Assembly (NCBI GenBank): GCA_003550305.1
Contig: QKYT01000024.1
Span: 228,672-292,671 of the forward strand
Direction: 5' to 3'
Length of the DNA stretch: 64,000 bases
DNA from: Glomus cerebriforme
Taxonomy: Eukaryota > Glomeromycota > Glomeromycetes > Glomerales > Glomeraceae
The notes beneath the pieces were generated by a model. That model worked only from the letters and a program-made list of their open reading frames with translations, ran no database searches and was not told where the DNA came from. A program made the translations under genes and the position numbers. Positions 1 through 11,959 of this stretch are shown here, one piece after another; positions within the stretch are counted from its first letter, which is position 1; every line of letters starts with the position of its first letter.

Positions 1-2021
1 TGTCACTGCATTAATTGTCACATAATAATTAACGCCTATTCTAATAATAGAAATATTTATTTATGCGCATGTGTGACAAATAAATCTCTTCGCCTGAAGC
101 AGAAATAGGAAAAAAATAATAAGTCTAAATTTGGCAGTGTACTATTTTCTAAATTTGAACCATTTATTAATTTCGACTAAAAAGGTAAAATATAATCAGA
201 AAAGATTAAGACTTCGTTTAAAAATGATTTAATTTTAACTAATATAATTTGATTGAAATCTTGAATTTTGGATACAAGATTTATAATTTTGGATTATTTT
301 ATTTCATGTGCAGCCCGAAAATTTGTTGGCTTCGACACAAACACGAGAATTATGAAATTTTATTTTTTTTTTTTTTNNNNNNNNNNNNNNNNNNNNNNNN
401 NNNNNNNNNNNNNNNNNNNNNNNNNNNNNNNNNNNNNNNNNNNNNNNNNNNNNNNNNNNNNNNNNNNNNNNNNNNNNNNNNNNNNNNNNNNNNNNNNNNN
501 NNNNNNNNNNNNNNNNNNNNNNNNNNNNNNNNNNNNNNNNNNNNNNNNNNNNNNNNNNNNNNNNNNNNNNNNNNNNNNNNNNNNNNNNNNNNNNNNNNNN
601 NNNNNNNNNNNNNNNNNNNNNNNNNNNNNNNNNNNNNNNNNNNNAATCGTTAAAAGAAACAAGTTTTTTTTTTTTTGAAAAAAAAAAAAAGCTGCGGAAT
701 CTTAACCCTATTGCAAAAGGAGAATATAGTCATATGAAATAATCGGAAGGGTTGTGTGACATTAAAAATTGATCATCTGACAAAATCTTATGCGTTACAA
801 AATTAAACAGCCCATTTACGGCATTTTACAGGTTTTTTTTAGTATTCTAGAAATAGTTATCAAAGCTAAATTTCTCCGAGGGGAGGATTAAATAAATTAA
901 GCAATACCAGATACGGATTTTCATAACTAAACCTATAATCCTTATTTATTGAAATATACAAATTAAGTTAACTCGTTATCCCTTAATTACAGAATTAGAT
1001 AAAAAAGCTTCCGAATGACTCAATGACTCATAACTAAGATCATAGACAAGGGGGATTCCGTTTATTTATTACTAGCATTAATATACATAATTAATGATCA
1101 CACCACTTATCCACTATTATTAGTTTTTTTTCCTGTACAATCATGTGTCGTTTATTGGTTTATGCTACGCATCTCATTAATATTAGAAAGAAAATGACTC
1201 ATTTTTAACGTAGATTAATTAAAAGATAACTATATTTGTTTATTTATTTTCAAACAATCCTTTTAATTACCAATGCTCATTTTTAATTGTTCTTGTAAAA
1301 CTTGTTTTTCGACCGAAGGTACTGATCTTACGTATGCCATATACGTAAGAGTGATTTGTGCCAACAATGTGCAAAGTTGGTCCAACGTGGTTCATTCCTT
1401 TCAAAATTACTTTGATCATTAAAAATTAATTTATCCTTTTTTAATTCCTTTCAGGTTTTGTATCATGTTCAAATTTCTTTCTTTTCCCGCCTAAATCAAG
1501 TCATTGTCATCTAATATTTACAAACAAAAAAAAAAGGCTTGTTTAACAATGTGGTCTTTTTTTGGAATTTTTTTTTTTCTTTTCCTTTTTTTTCAAAAAA
1601 AAAAATTAATTACTCCTTTGTATTATTATCATTTAAATATCAGGACTTTATTAGTTTATTGTCGTAATAATCATGCAAAGTCGTCATTAAAGGAGAACGT
1701 TTGCATCATCACCTATGTAGAGAGAGTTAATCGCTAAAAATAGAAAAAAAAAAATTTTTTTTTTTTGAGTTTATATTTGCTGATTGCTGATTGCTGTATA
1801 TACACATGATTGCACAAAGATTTACTGTAATCGGGTAAAAATTCGGGAAATGAGTCATTTAATAAATTAGTATAACAAATTTTATATTTATTATATTTAC
1901 TACTTTAGGTAATTTCTTTATGGTGATAAAGTTTCAACAGATCTACAAACTTTAAATTATCGTATATATACCTAATATAAATCTAATCTGAAAGAAACAC
2001 GGGATCACGGGAACGTAACCT
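1..2021. other. Gene-free A+T-rich region with assembly gap
   Basis: No coding region is supported here. The stretch holds long A and T runs, an assembly gap, and a 9-bp inverted repeat (CTTACGTAT, 5-bp spacer, ATACGTAAG) near 1329-1351. The first 90 bases contain TGTCAC/GTGACA-type motifs resembling sequence near 60.1 kb. Open frames at 249-678 run through the gap and are meaningless. Confidence 0.6.
377..644. other. Assembly gap (268 N)
   Basis: A run of unknown bases lies between a poly-T stretch and a sequence that soon returns to poly-T/poly-A, so the assembly probably broke at a homopolymer or repeat. A second, single unknown base lies at 11263 in a poly-A run. Confidence 0.99.
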
Positions 2022-2100
2022 TGTGGGTACACCGCTGGTACACCGCGCGGGTTTGTTTGCTCCTCGAATTTTTAACTTGAGAAAAAAATGTATAAAAAGG
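2022..2100 (+). promoter_or_regulatory. Putative promoter of the hemocyanin-like gene
   Basis: A short G+C-rich island sits in A+T-rich surroundings. It contains two adjacent copies of GGTACACCGC (2026-2035 and 2037-2046), preceded by two copies of CACGGGA, and about 45 bp further on a TATA-box-like TATAAAAAGG at 2091-2100. The start codon at 2424 would then follow a leader of roughly 300 nt rich in CTT/TTC. That the repeats are protein-binding sites is inferred. Confidence 0.45.
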
Positions 2101-2423
2101 GCTCCAATTTTCCCTCGAGAATGTTTTCCTCGTACTTTTACCAATATAACTTTTCTTATAAACAACTTTGCAAACAACTCTTTTTTTCAATTATTATTGA
2201 ACGTTATTTATTACAAATATTGAATACATTTTCTTTCAGAAAAATTACACTCACTCACACTATTTTTTTGAACGTTTTGCTACGGTTTCAAAAAAAAAAT
2301 CAATATTTGTAACGATTTTAATTAATCTTTTTTTTATATATCTTTCTTTTAACAAAGAAAATTTCTTCTACTCCTTTTTTTTTTCTTCTTCTTCTTCTTA
2401 CAACTTAACCTTTTATCAACAAA

Positions 2424-4595
2424 ATGTCTAACGTTAGAAAAGGGAAAAGTGGAAAAAAAATTAGTCCTGATCAAAATTCTATCAACGAATTCTTGAAAGT
2501 TCCTAAAAACTTCAGAAAGGATGAAGCTAGAGTTAAAAATTTCATGGGTTTCACTCCGGTATGTTGATGATAACTATTTTGATGTATATTTCTTTTGTGA
2601 TCATAACTAATTTTTTTTTTTTTTTATAGTTTGATCCTAAACAAGCGAAACAAGCCGTCGAACTTAATTCGAAATTTATGAAGATCGCTAACGCAAATCC
2701 TAACGATCCTATCCCTAAAGTTCTTGAATTCGCTAAAGTTGAATCCGAAAAAACGGATCCTGAATTAATTCGTTGGGCTTTAATGTCTTTTATCACTCAT
2801 CATCCTGCCGCTCGCAGTAAAAGTTTGCGTATCCCTTCATTGGCTCAACGCGCTCCTGATGCTGCTGCTCCAAAGAAAAAGAAACTTCCAACTGCACCTG
2901 GTCCCATCGTTTCTGATAAACCAACTGAGGCACCTGATGGTGACGTTGAATTATTGTTTGATTGGTGGAGAGAAGATCCTAATTTTAATGAACATCACGA
3001 GCACTGGCATGTCGTTTATCAAGGCGTACCCGATCCAAATAATCCTGATGTTACTATTAATAAGGATCGACATGGTGAACTATTCATTTACATGCATCGG
3101 CAAATGCTGGCAAGATTTGATGCCGAACGTCAAGCATTGAACGTACCTTTAATTAAACCTTTGGATGATTATCGTGCCCCAATTCCTGAAGGATATAAAC
3201 CTAATCAGAATTTAGTTGATACGGATGATAATAATACAACTTTTGGAACTCGTGAAGCTAATGCGGTACTTGGTGATGTTGGTGAAAATATCACTATTGA
3301 AGGCATGGAAAAAAATCGTAATGATATTGAAGAAGCTGTTAAAAAAGGTCAATTCGTTGATGGTACAGAAATCACCACGAATTTATTTGGCGCTATTCTC
3401 GAACCTTCTGAAACTGATAAACAAAATTTGGTGGATTATTATGGTGGTTTACACGGCAATGGTCACGTAGCTCTTGCATACATAAGTAATCCATCACGAG
3501 CTAATGAAGAAGGTGTTGATCCCGGAGTGATGTACAATCCACGCGTTGCTGCACGTGATCCAGTATTTTGGAGATGGCATCGTCATATTGATGATCTGGT
3601 CTATAAATGGGAAAGTAAACAACAACAAAATGATTTCTCCAAATCACCACCACCTGTAAAAATTCGAGAAGGTGATATCATTCTTGTATTTAAAGATAAA
3701 TTACCAATAAATCATGGAGCAACCCAAGATGATGAGGCAACTGCATTTGGTGAACAAACATTTGGTGGAAACAATTTTGATACGGATGTATCAAATAATG
3801 AGTATGTTACACATGGATTAGAAACAAAAATGAAACGGAGATTATGGACATATGTTGAAGATTCAGGAGCATCTGAAGAGATTGAATATTTATTCCCAAG
3901 GGAATTTTATTATTATTTCCGTGTTGAAAATACTTCTTCATCCCCATTGAATGCTACATTCCGTGTCTTTTTAGCACCAGAAGAATTAGCTGATTCAGTC
4001 CGTCATTGGATTGAGTTGGATAAATTTAAACAGGAACTGCCACCTAATTCTAAAACGGTAGTAAGCCGTGATTGTGATATGTCATCAGTCATACGTCAAC
4101 CTCCACAGAAAACTGAAGATGAATTGGATGATACAGTAACTCAGCCTGGTACAGAGGATGATTCTGCCGAACAATTTTGTGATTGCGGTTGGCCTTTCCA
4201 TCTATTACTGCCCAGAGGAAGGAAAGGAGGAGCGAAATATAAATTGTTAGTATTTATTACCGATTGGTCTCAAGATGAAGTGCCAAGACTAAGTAGATGT
4301 GGAAGTATTAGTTTCTGCGGTGCTGAAGGACCGGCTGAAAAATATCCTGACAGTAAACCTATGGGTTATCCATTTGACAAACCGTTCAAAAATAATTCTT
4401 ATAAAGAGGTAAGAAATCATTTATGAAATTTTGAAATTTACCAGAGTTTTAAAAGAAAATTTCATTTTATGTTTACTAATATAATTTTATATATTTAATT
4501 TTTCACAGACGTTTGCAGGGTTAAATAATGCAACAATTAAAGATGTTACCATTAGTTGGGTTGATGATTTCCCTGAAATTGTCGTTGAAGCCTAA
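2424..4595 (+). CDS. Hemocyanin/prophenoloxidase-type (type-3 copper) protein
   Basis: Three exons, 2424-2558, 2630-4408 and 4509-4595, join in phase 0 to give 666 residues, close to arthropod hemocyanin and prophenoloxidase size. Introns begin GTATGT and GTAAGA and end TATAG and CACAG. Copper site A is FNEHHEHWHVVYQ with ligands H168 and H172, plus H201 in ELFIYMHRQMLARFDAER. Copper site B is GGLHGNGHVALAY with H320 and H324, plus H362 in FWRWHRHID. The C-terminal domain keeps FCDCGWPFHLLLPRG and the FITDW strand typical of the family. No signal peptide is visible, as in arthropod prophenoloxidases. Family members carry oxygen, oxidise phenols or, in some fungal secondary-metabolite clusters (AsqI), act as cyclopenases; which of these applies cannot be read from sequence. 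All six ligands argue for an intact di-metal site. No recognisable biosynthetic cluster surrounds it. Confidence 0.88.
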
Positions 4596-5544
4596 CAAAC
4601 CCCACTTTGTAAATATAATATCACCCCTAATTTTTTATTATAAATAATTTTTTTCTGGTTTTATTTTTTTTTTCCGTAATTTTTTGCAGTCTTCCTTTTA
4701 CAATTTTATTTTTCATACATTCAGTTTTTTATGCACTTAATTTTCAAAGAAAAAAAACACGCACGACGACGACTATTTACTTAAAAACTAAGATATTTCT
4801 AAGATATTTTTTCCAACATTTTATGTATAGCGCTATTCATTTATTCTATGACTCTTACTTTTTTTTCCAGCTAGCTTTTTGTATATATGAACATTTTTTT
4901 TTCTTTCTTTATATATATTGCATTTATTTATTTTTTCATTTATTTCGATCGAAAATTATGCATTCCAAAGTTTTTGGCCAAACTTTTGGAACATTATGTC
5001 AATTTTTTTTTTGTTTTAATAATAATAAATAAATAAAAAAAAAAATAGAGAAAATTCTGCAAAAAAATTTTTTATAAAAAAAAACACTTGAAAAGCGCGA
5101 TTTTTTTATCCTCATGATTGTTTATTATATATAATGTAATATAAAAAAATTAAAGAAATTTATAAATACCTTACAAAAAAAAAAAATTACCGAAGGAATT
5201 AATTTTTTGCAAAGTATTAATTATAATTTTTATTGATTTGATTACCCAAATCAATTTCATATCAGTTGAACATCATGAAGCTTTATTCAGCAACTTACCT
5301 ACAACTTACCTAAACTCATCTATAACTGCTTGCCATTGTGAAGCTATCAAATTTACAATACTTAGCAATTTTTTAAAAAAGGTAATAAAATATAACCACA
5401 GTAACAGTTGCCTCGTAAGGCAAGATACCCTTATTAAACTTAGTAAATTGATAAATGAAATGATTTCTTCAATGTTATTGTTTGTTATCTATGTGAAAAA
5501 AAGTAAAATTCGAGACGATCAATCGGGCAATTTTTATATTGTAG
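4596..5544. other. Intergenic, A+T-rich
   Basis: This is the 3' region of the hemocyanin-like gene, followed by poly-T/poly-A-rich sequence. The short open frames at 4823-5032 and 5238-5552 have no recognisable motif and biased low-complexity composition. I see no gene. Confidence 0.6.
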
Positions 5545-5850
5545 GGGATTAGGGCCAGGATTATGGTTGGTTAGGGTCAGGACTCGGGATTCCATGTGAA
5601 AAGAAACGTTACAAATTGTAAAAATGGAAAATTTTTTAAGGATAGGGTCAGAATTCGCGACTTGTTTTTTAACGGATGATGAGATCGGAGTGTTTATTTT
5701 AATCAATGTAAGGTCTGGATAGTCATCTTTATCCATAGAAGCGTTAATGTTATGATAAGAATTATGTTTATGGGTCAGGATTCAGGCCAGAATTCAGGTT
5801 AATTAGGGTCAGATTCGGATTAATTAGGGACAGGATTAGGGTTGAAAAGC
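5545..5850 (+). repeat. Degenerate TTAGGGTCAGGAT-type minisatellite
   Basis: Variants of a roughly 14-bp unit recur: TTAGGGCCAGGATT, TTAGGGTCAGGACT, ATAGGGTCAGAATT, GGGTCAGGATT, TTAGGGTCAGATT, TTAGGGACAGGATTAGGG. The copies are interspersed with unrelated sequence rather than perfectly tandem. The TTAGGG core matches the common fungal telomere hexamer, but the unit is longer and internal, so it is better described as a minisatellite. Confidence 0.6.
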
Positions 5851-6689
5851 TATTCTATACTGGGTACTAGGTTAACAACCCTTTGTATCATAAGGAAGGT
5901 GCATTAACCAACCCCTCTTCTAGAGCCAGTAGAGAAATATCCAAAGTAGATGTGCACGTTCAATCCGTCAAAAAGGCAGATTACGGATTGAGAGGATATT
6001 ACCTGCAGAATTAAAAATCTTTTAATATACAGTATAATGGTGATATTGATACTACTTATTTATTTATTTAATATTCATGGTAATTATTATTTATTTTTTT
6101 TTATATGATACAAACAGTCTAAAGCCAACTATATTTTATTATATGACTTTAAAAAAATAGAAGTGAGTAAAAACTAAACTATTTTAAATAAACTCTCTGT
6201 TAAATGATTAATTATGTCATTATCTTTTATATGACAGTCCTTTTTTAATAAAATAATTACCAATATTTGATATATAATTTTAAAATCAGGGTATTTTACT
6301 ACAGTGTGCAATGTCTATACTCAACACAGAAAATCTTGAGTAAAATTTAATCTGATGATCCAATTTTAATAAATGAAATCTATTTCAATTTTGTCAGATT
6401 ATGTAATCATCACGTGATATACACATTATCCAATAGATTTTATTAAGTCACGTGATTTAATATTACGAAATCAAAAATTTTAAATTTTATTTTATTTCAT
6501 TATTTCCCCTCCCTTTATTACAGTAGCTAAAGCTATCTCTTTTAAAAAGAGTAGCAGCAGTCAGGTACGCTAAATGTAAAACTAGAATAGCTTATATTTA
6601 GAATAAAGTTTTTCTTTATTCAATATTACTTATCTATTTCTTTGCTGTAAAAGTTAAAAATAAAAGTAAAAATAAAATAAATTTTATTT
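5851..6689. other. Intergenic
   Basis: No coding region is seen. The stretch includes the perfect palindrome ATCACGTGAT near 6412-6421 and a second TCACGTGA about 40 bp later. Confidence 0.5.
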
Positions 6690-8920
6690 CATTATAAATT
6701 TCATTAGGTACATGATGATGTGATTTATCTTCAAGATTTTCTTGCAAATTTTTTAATATTAAAGCTTCTGGGAATATTTTTTGCAAACCAGGCCAGGTAT
6801 AATTATAATGTTCTCTTGTATATCTCCTTTGTAGCTTTCTAATACATTTTTATATAATTCAATTTACAATAATATTTAGAATAAAATATACATTTATAGA
6901 CTTTTTTTTCAATTTTTTCTTGTATTTATAATTTTTAAGAAATAAAATTAGGTTGTAAAGATAATATTCTATACATGCAGCAATCAGTTTTAATAATATT
7001 ATCTATTTTCATCTTACATAATTAACAATCACTAATTAAATCCTTATATCATAAATTTCTTTCTATTAAAATTTGTTTCATACCTTTTGCTTAATTAAGA
7101 TAAATTGGATAATTAGAAGGAAATACCATCAATTGAATTGTTTGGTTAGGTCCATAAACTGTTGAACACATTAATGGTTATTTACCTTCAGGATGTATAT
7201 TTATTCTTAAAACATTTAATGCATCTTTTACCATTATATCATGATTTGTACTATTATCAAAAGCAAAAATGGCAATAGAATTTGAATACATTATTTCAAA
7301 AATAGGAACATTAAAGTTTAAAACTTAATCTAACAAATGTTGAGTAGCATCTTTATTTTTTTTTAGATTTTAAATATTTTCTTACTTCAGTTGGAATATT
7401 AGGATGTAATAATATTTATTCATTACTTAATTTTAATCTTCCAATTGTTTCTAAAAGAAATTTACTCATCATAATAGACTTTTCTTATTCTTTTTTTCTT
7501 AATAAAGGTTTACCAAGAGGAGTTCAAATAATTGGATGATCATCATTAAAATAAAAAAAACATTCATTATGTCATTCATATGTAATTAAAATATGTAATT
7601 TTTTATTATTTAGAATTTCAGGATTATGTTATTTCATATTTTTTTTTTATATTCAAACATTTTTTCCAAAAATATTTCTCAATATTTTATAACATTTTCT
7701 CTTTCATGTCTATTAAAATAAATCCCTTTTTTTTTGATTGTAATATTAAACCAAGTTTTCTTAACCAAATTCTTGAATTATTATTTGAAATTATTTTTTT
7801 TAATTTTTGTTAAACCTAACTGTAGTAATAAATTTTGCTTTACAAATATTTTTATACTCATTAGATGTAATTTTTCCTTTATTTTGGCAAATATATGATA
7901 AACTTTGTTTAATAACATCCTCATCATTTATTAAAAATTTAATTTTTTGATGACATTCTTATAATGATTTTGGTAAACTTCTATTTTCAATCCAATATTT
8001 TAAACTAGAAAAAGGAATAATAATAGATGTGCAAGAAAATAGAAGTTTTATTATTGCAAATCTCAGTAATATAATAGCTGATTTATCATAAGAAAATGAC
8101 TTAGTTGGGGTTAAAAAATATGGTACCATAAAAGAATATCATATGTGTAATGTAACAAAAGATTCTTGGATTTCTGAAGATCCCTAATTTCTGATTTGTT
8201 TTTCTTTATATGATTCTTTATCATAAACTATTTTAGCTGATTGTAAACTTGCATCTATTTTAGTTAAATTCTTATTTTTTTATTCTTTAATAAATAAATG
8301 CAAAGCCTTATAATATAAATAATCATATACTGTTATTATTTTTAAATTACCAAAAAGTATATTTTCAAATTCAATTAATTTAGTACTAAAAATATTATTC
8401 CTATATCTTCTAATTCATCTTCTGATTCATTTATTTCACTTTCATCTTCTGATTCATCTATTATACTTTTATCTTCTGATTTATTTATTACACTTCTATC
8501 TTTTGATTTATCACTTTTTATCTTCATATCTTTTGTTTTATTTTTACTTTCTGATTTATCATTTCCAATATCCATATAATTTTCATTTTTATTAATGTAT
8601 TCTTCTTTATTTTCTAAAGAATTAAAAAAGTTAGTTATTAGTTATAAAAACTTGAAAGCTTTAGTAAATGTTCCTAAAAATCCATATTTTTAAAAATATA
8701 TTATTCTAGAATTTTCAGTGTATGTTTTTTTTACTTTATTATTTGCATCATCAGACCAAATCAAACTTAATTTTTTAGCAATGAAATCATCATCAGAATT
8801 ATCATTTGAATAAGAAAATATAAATTCATTATTACAGACAAATTCATCTGTATTTGAATTGCAATTTTGTTTATTTAGTCTAATTTTTACATCAACAATT
8901 TTAGCTTTTTTTCATGGCAT
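6690..8920 (-). pseudogene. Decayed DDE-superfamily transposase
   Basis: Reading the minus strand from an ATG at 8920 and tolerating stops and frameshifts gives blocks typical of a large fungal DDE transposase family. In order these are an N-terminal KYGFLGTFTKA-type block, an acidic Ser/Glu/Asp stretch (8375-8575), LINDEDV...SYICQNKGKI, RIWLRKLGLILQSKKKG, FNRHERENVIKY, a catalytic block corresponding to VTHDEC, GKPLLRKKE, SKFLLETIGRL, VPIFEIMYSNSIAIFAFDNS, NIHPEGK, STVYGPNQ, FPSNYP and a tail ending YTWPGLQKIFPEA. The first catalytic block reads HNEC instead of HDEC, and the block normally ELNFIE reads KLNYIK, so two of three acidic catalytic residues are gone, besides many stops. FAFDN, the second acid, is kept. 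The element is dead. Terminal inverted repeats were not found. Confidence 0.75.
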
Positions 8921-11413
8921 TTTTTTAAGAAAAAAGTTTTAAATGCAAGGGAATCAATTATTTATGTATTTATTATATTAAATATAACTAATTTGCACTT
9001 TATTTCACAAAAATTTGATAATTTCAATTTTTAGCTATATAGTAAATTTATTAGTTTTTAAAAGCTAAAACTCTGCTAATTTTTTACATTGAAGAAACTG
9101 TCATGAATAAATTTGATCATTCACTTGAGGATCCTGCTTCATGTGAACTTTATGGTAAATCTAGATGAAAATAAAGTATTAGTTAATTTATTAATGTAGG
9201 ATATAAAGTAAAGGACATTATAATCAAAAAAGTATCTAAAGTTTCTAAATTAATAAATGGTTTGTACAGTACAATAGTTCACTATATGAAAATTTAAATA
9301 TAGTTAATAGTAGAATTCAATTATATAATAGATTAGTTAATTTCTTTAATTTATTATACCTACAGAATCAGAAAGTATTGGATCAAATGTAAAAATCTAA
9401 TACTAAAGGCCATTAGTAATAATGCCTATCTTTACAAATCCACATCTTATATGGTATAATGTTGTAGGCGAAACTATTTTGTGATTAGCAAAACATTTTG
9501 TCTTTTAAGGTAAAATTCCAAAACTTGGTCCAAACCTCCAAAACCTGCCCAAACTTCTGTAACCTTTAAAACTCTAAATCCTGAATCACTTAATATTCAA
9601 AACTTGCCTAAACCTAATTTTATATCCATTATCTGTTATTATAAATAATGTAAAAAAAATTATTTTCTTTTTAAAAAAAAAAGAAAAATATAAGTATTAA
9701 TAAAAAAAGTTTATTGTTAACGAAAAAAACTATTATTGAAGAAGAAAAAGTTTATTATTAACAAAAAAAGTTTTAAATTAAAATTATCACTCTTTTTTAT
9801 TTGTAGATGAAAAAAAATCTTTTATCATCCGAAAATTGAAATTATAGTATTGTTAATATTAATTCATTTTAATTTGGTAGTCTTATTTTTAATTCACTTT
9901 GTAATTTACTCTATTTTTTTTGTATAGGACTTACAACTTTGAATAGAAGATGAGTACTGTTATAGTAATATATTTTATATAAGTTATAAGTTCAGAGAAT
10001 TACGGAAGTTTCAGATTTCACGATTGTGGCAAAACTAGTTTCGCCCAGTTTCAGAGGTTTCACCCACGAGTAGGTTTCAGTTTCACCCGCAACACTAATG
10101 TGACAAGTTATGCTTTTTTTAACTAAAGTATATATTTGTGATTTATCTATTTATAATTATGATTTCTTATTGAATTTTTATAATTATAATAAAACTCGAT
10201 TAACTTGTCTTAAAAAAAAAAAAAAAACTCTGCTAATTTTAACTTTAAAAAAATTCTAATTGATAATTTTTAAAGTTTAAGTCATAAACTATAAAAGTTA
10301 TTGGTTAAATTTTTTAAAGTCTTAATAAATTTTTTTTTTTAGGATTTTTATGTTGATCAATTATTACTATAAAGTGCTAATTAAATATAGATGTTATACA
10401 CTGTAAATATGTATTGACCCAAAATTATAAAAAATTATATAATTTAGGCCAAAATTTTTTAAATTACATTATATTTAAAAAAAATAAAATACTTTTTTTT
10501 TGGAATATTAAAATTAAAAATACTTCTAAAGTCTTATAATATTCAAATTGCAATTATTACTGAGAGTTTTTTAAAAATATAGATCATATAAACTAATTTC
10601 TAATTACAAGTATATAATTATAATATATATAACCAATAAAATTTATTTCATGTAATATGCTTACAAGTCAAAAATTTGGCTATTATAAAATAAAAAATTG
10701 GTTGGCTTTAAACTAAATATACCATATTTATTAATTTATTTAATTTTAATTTAGATTCAACAATATTTCAACCATATTCCTGACTAAATGAAAATGATAA
10801 AGATTTATTTTGTCTTGCAGAACTAAATAATAATAATAAAAGTAATAATAGAACACCTTCAAAATTATCAGCTAAACCAAGAAACCCAGTAGAATTCTTA
10901 AAACTACTGCAAATTAGAATATATTATCTTTTAAACAAAAAAGATACACTAAAAAAATTAGAAAAAATGTTCAGAATGCAAAGATAATATTAATTACTAA
11001 AAAATAAAAACTATTTTAAGTTTGGAGTATATATTTTTATTTATTTTTTTTTTGGTAAATTAAATATAAAAAAATAAATATATTACATGTATTGTTTATT
11101 TTATTTTATTTTTTTTTATATTAAACAGAAATAGATCTAATAAAAAAATATAGATCTTACAATGCAATTAAGATAATCTAGTTTAAGAAAAACTAACCCT
11201 GATTGCCATTCTATTTTTAGCCAATAAACCAAAAAAAAAATATAATGTCTGGAAAAAAAAAANAAAAAAATATATATCACAAAAAAAAAAGATAAATCCT
11301 ATAAAATTTAAATTAACTTAATTTGGATTCATTCTGATAGATAAGCTAGTATTTTATCACTTATACTGCTTTGAAGTTTTGTTGAATTTTTAGGAATAAT
11401 AAATAGTACTATT
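8921..11413. other. Intergenic, very A+T-rich
   Basis: No supported gene. The stretch holds poly-A/T runs, a short C-rich patch near 9520-9600 with repeated CCAAAAC/CCTAAAC-like words, and ACTCTGCTAATTTT both near 9069 and near 10226. A stop-free plus-strand stretch near 10750-11000 looks weakly coding but matches nothing I recognise. Confidence 0.5.
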
Positions 11414-11755
11414 GTTATGATATGACTAAAATTGATTTTTATCTGAATTTAGAATTTAGATATGAGAATTTCTGGAAATTTTAACTGAATTTAAAATTCA
11501 ATTAAAATTCTGATATTTGAATTTAAAATTTAGATACTCTTAATTTTAGATAACTTATATCTAAAATTCTGATTTAACTAAATTTCAAATTTAATTTCAG
11601 ATAATCTTATATCTGAAATTCCAATTTAACTGAATTTTAAGTTTAAATATGATTTTCAAGTATTTGAATTTGAAATTCAATTAAAATTTTTAAAAATTCT
11701 TACATTTGAATTCTAAATTTAGATGAAAATCAATTTTAGTCACAACATTATTATC
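11414..11755. repeat. Long imperfect inverted repeat with internal 50-bp tandem units
   Basis: The left arm contains GACTAAAATTGATTTTTATC at about 11424-11443, followed by TGAATTTAGAATT. The right arm, read in reverse complement from about 11742 downwards, contains GACTAAAATTGATTTTCATC followed by TAAATTTAGAATT. The arms thus match over about 40 bp with few differences. The interior is built from self-complementary AATTTAAAATT/AGATATAAG words, with two roughly 50-bp direct units at about 11547-11596 and 11597-11647. No ORF is inside. This fits a non-autonomous foldback or MITE-like element, but target duplications are not clear. Confidence 0.55.
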
Positions 11756-11959
11756 ACTTCAAAAAACTAATGGTTAAGGGAAGTGTGTAATTACATGGAT
11801 TTTATTATGATCAACATGTCAACAAAATTTCAGAGATCTGAATACATATTTTCAGAAATTTTTAAGGCTGACTCATAAATCTTACCAGAATAAGGATCTG
11901 CCAGTATTATAAAAATATTTTATTTTTTTTTCATAATTATCACTTCAATAAAAAACTCC

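Noticed and set aside
249..678. Open frames on both strands spanning the assembly gap
   Set aside because: They are open only because unknown bases contain no stop codons.
1504..2312. Several short plus- and minus-strand frames upstream of the hemocyanin-like gene
   Set aside because: They cross homopolymers and the promoter/leader, overlap each other in different frames and show no motif.
2859..3470. Second-frame ORFs inside the hemocyanin-like gene
   Set aside because: Shadows of the real frame, which has all copper-site motifs.
5545..5850. True telomere
   Set aside because: Units are degenerate, longer than six bases, and genes continue on both sides.
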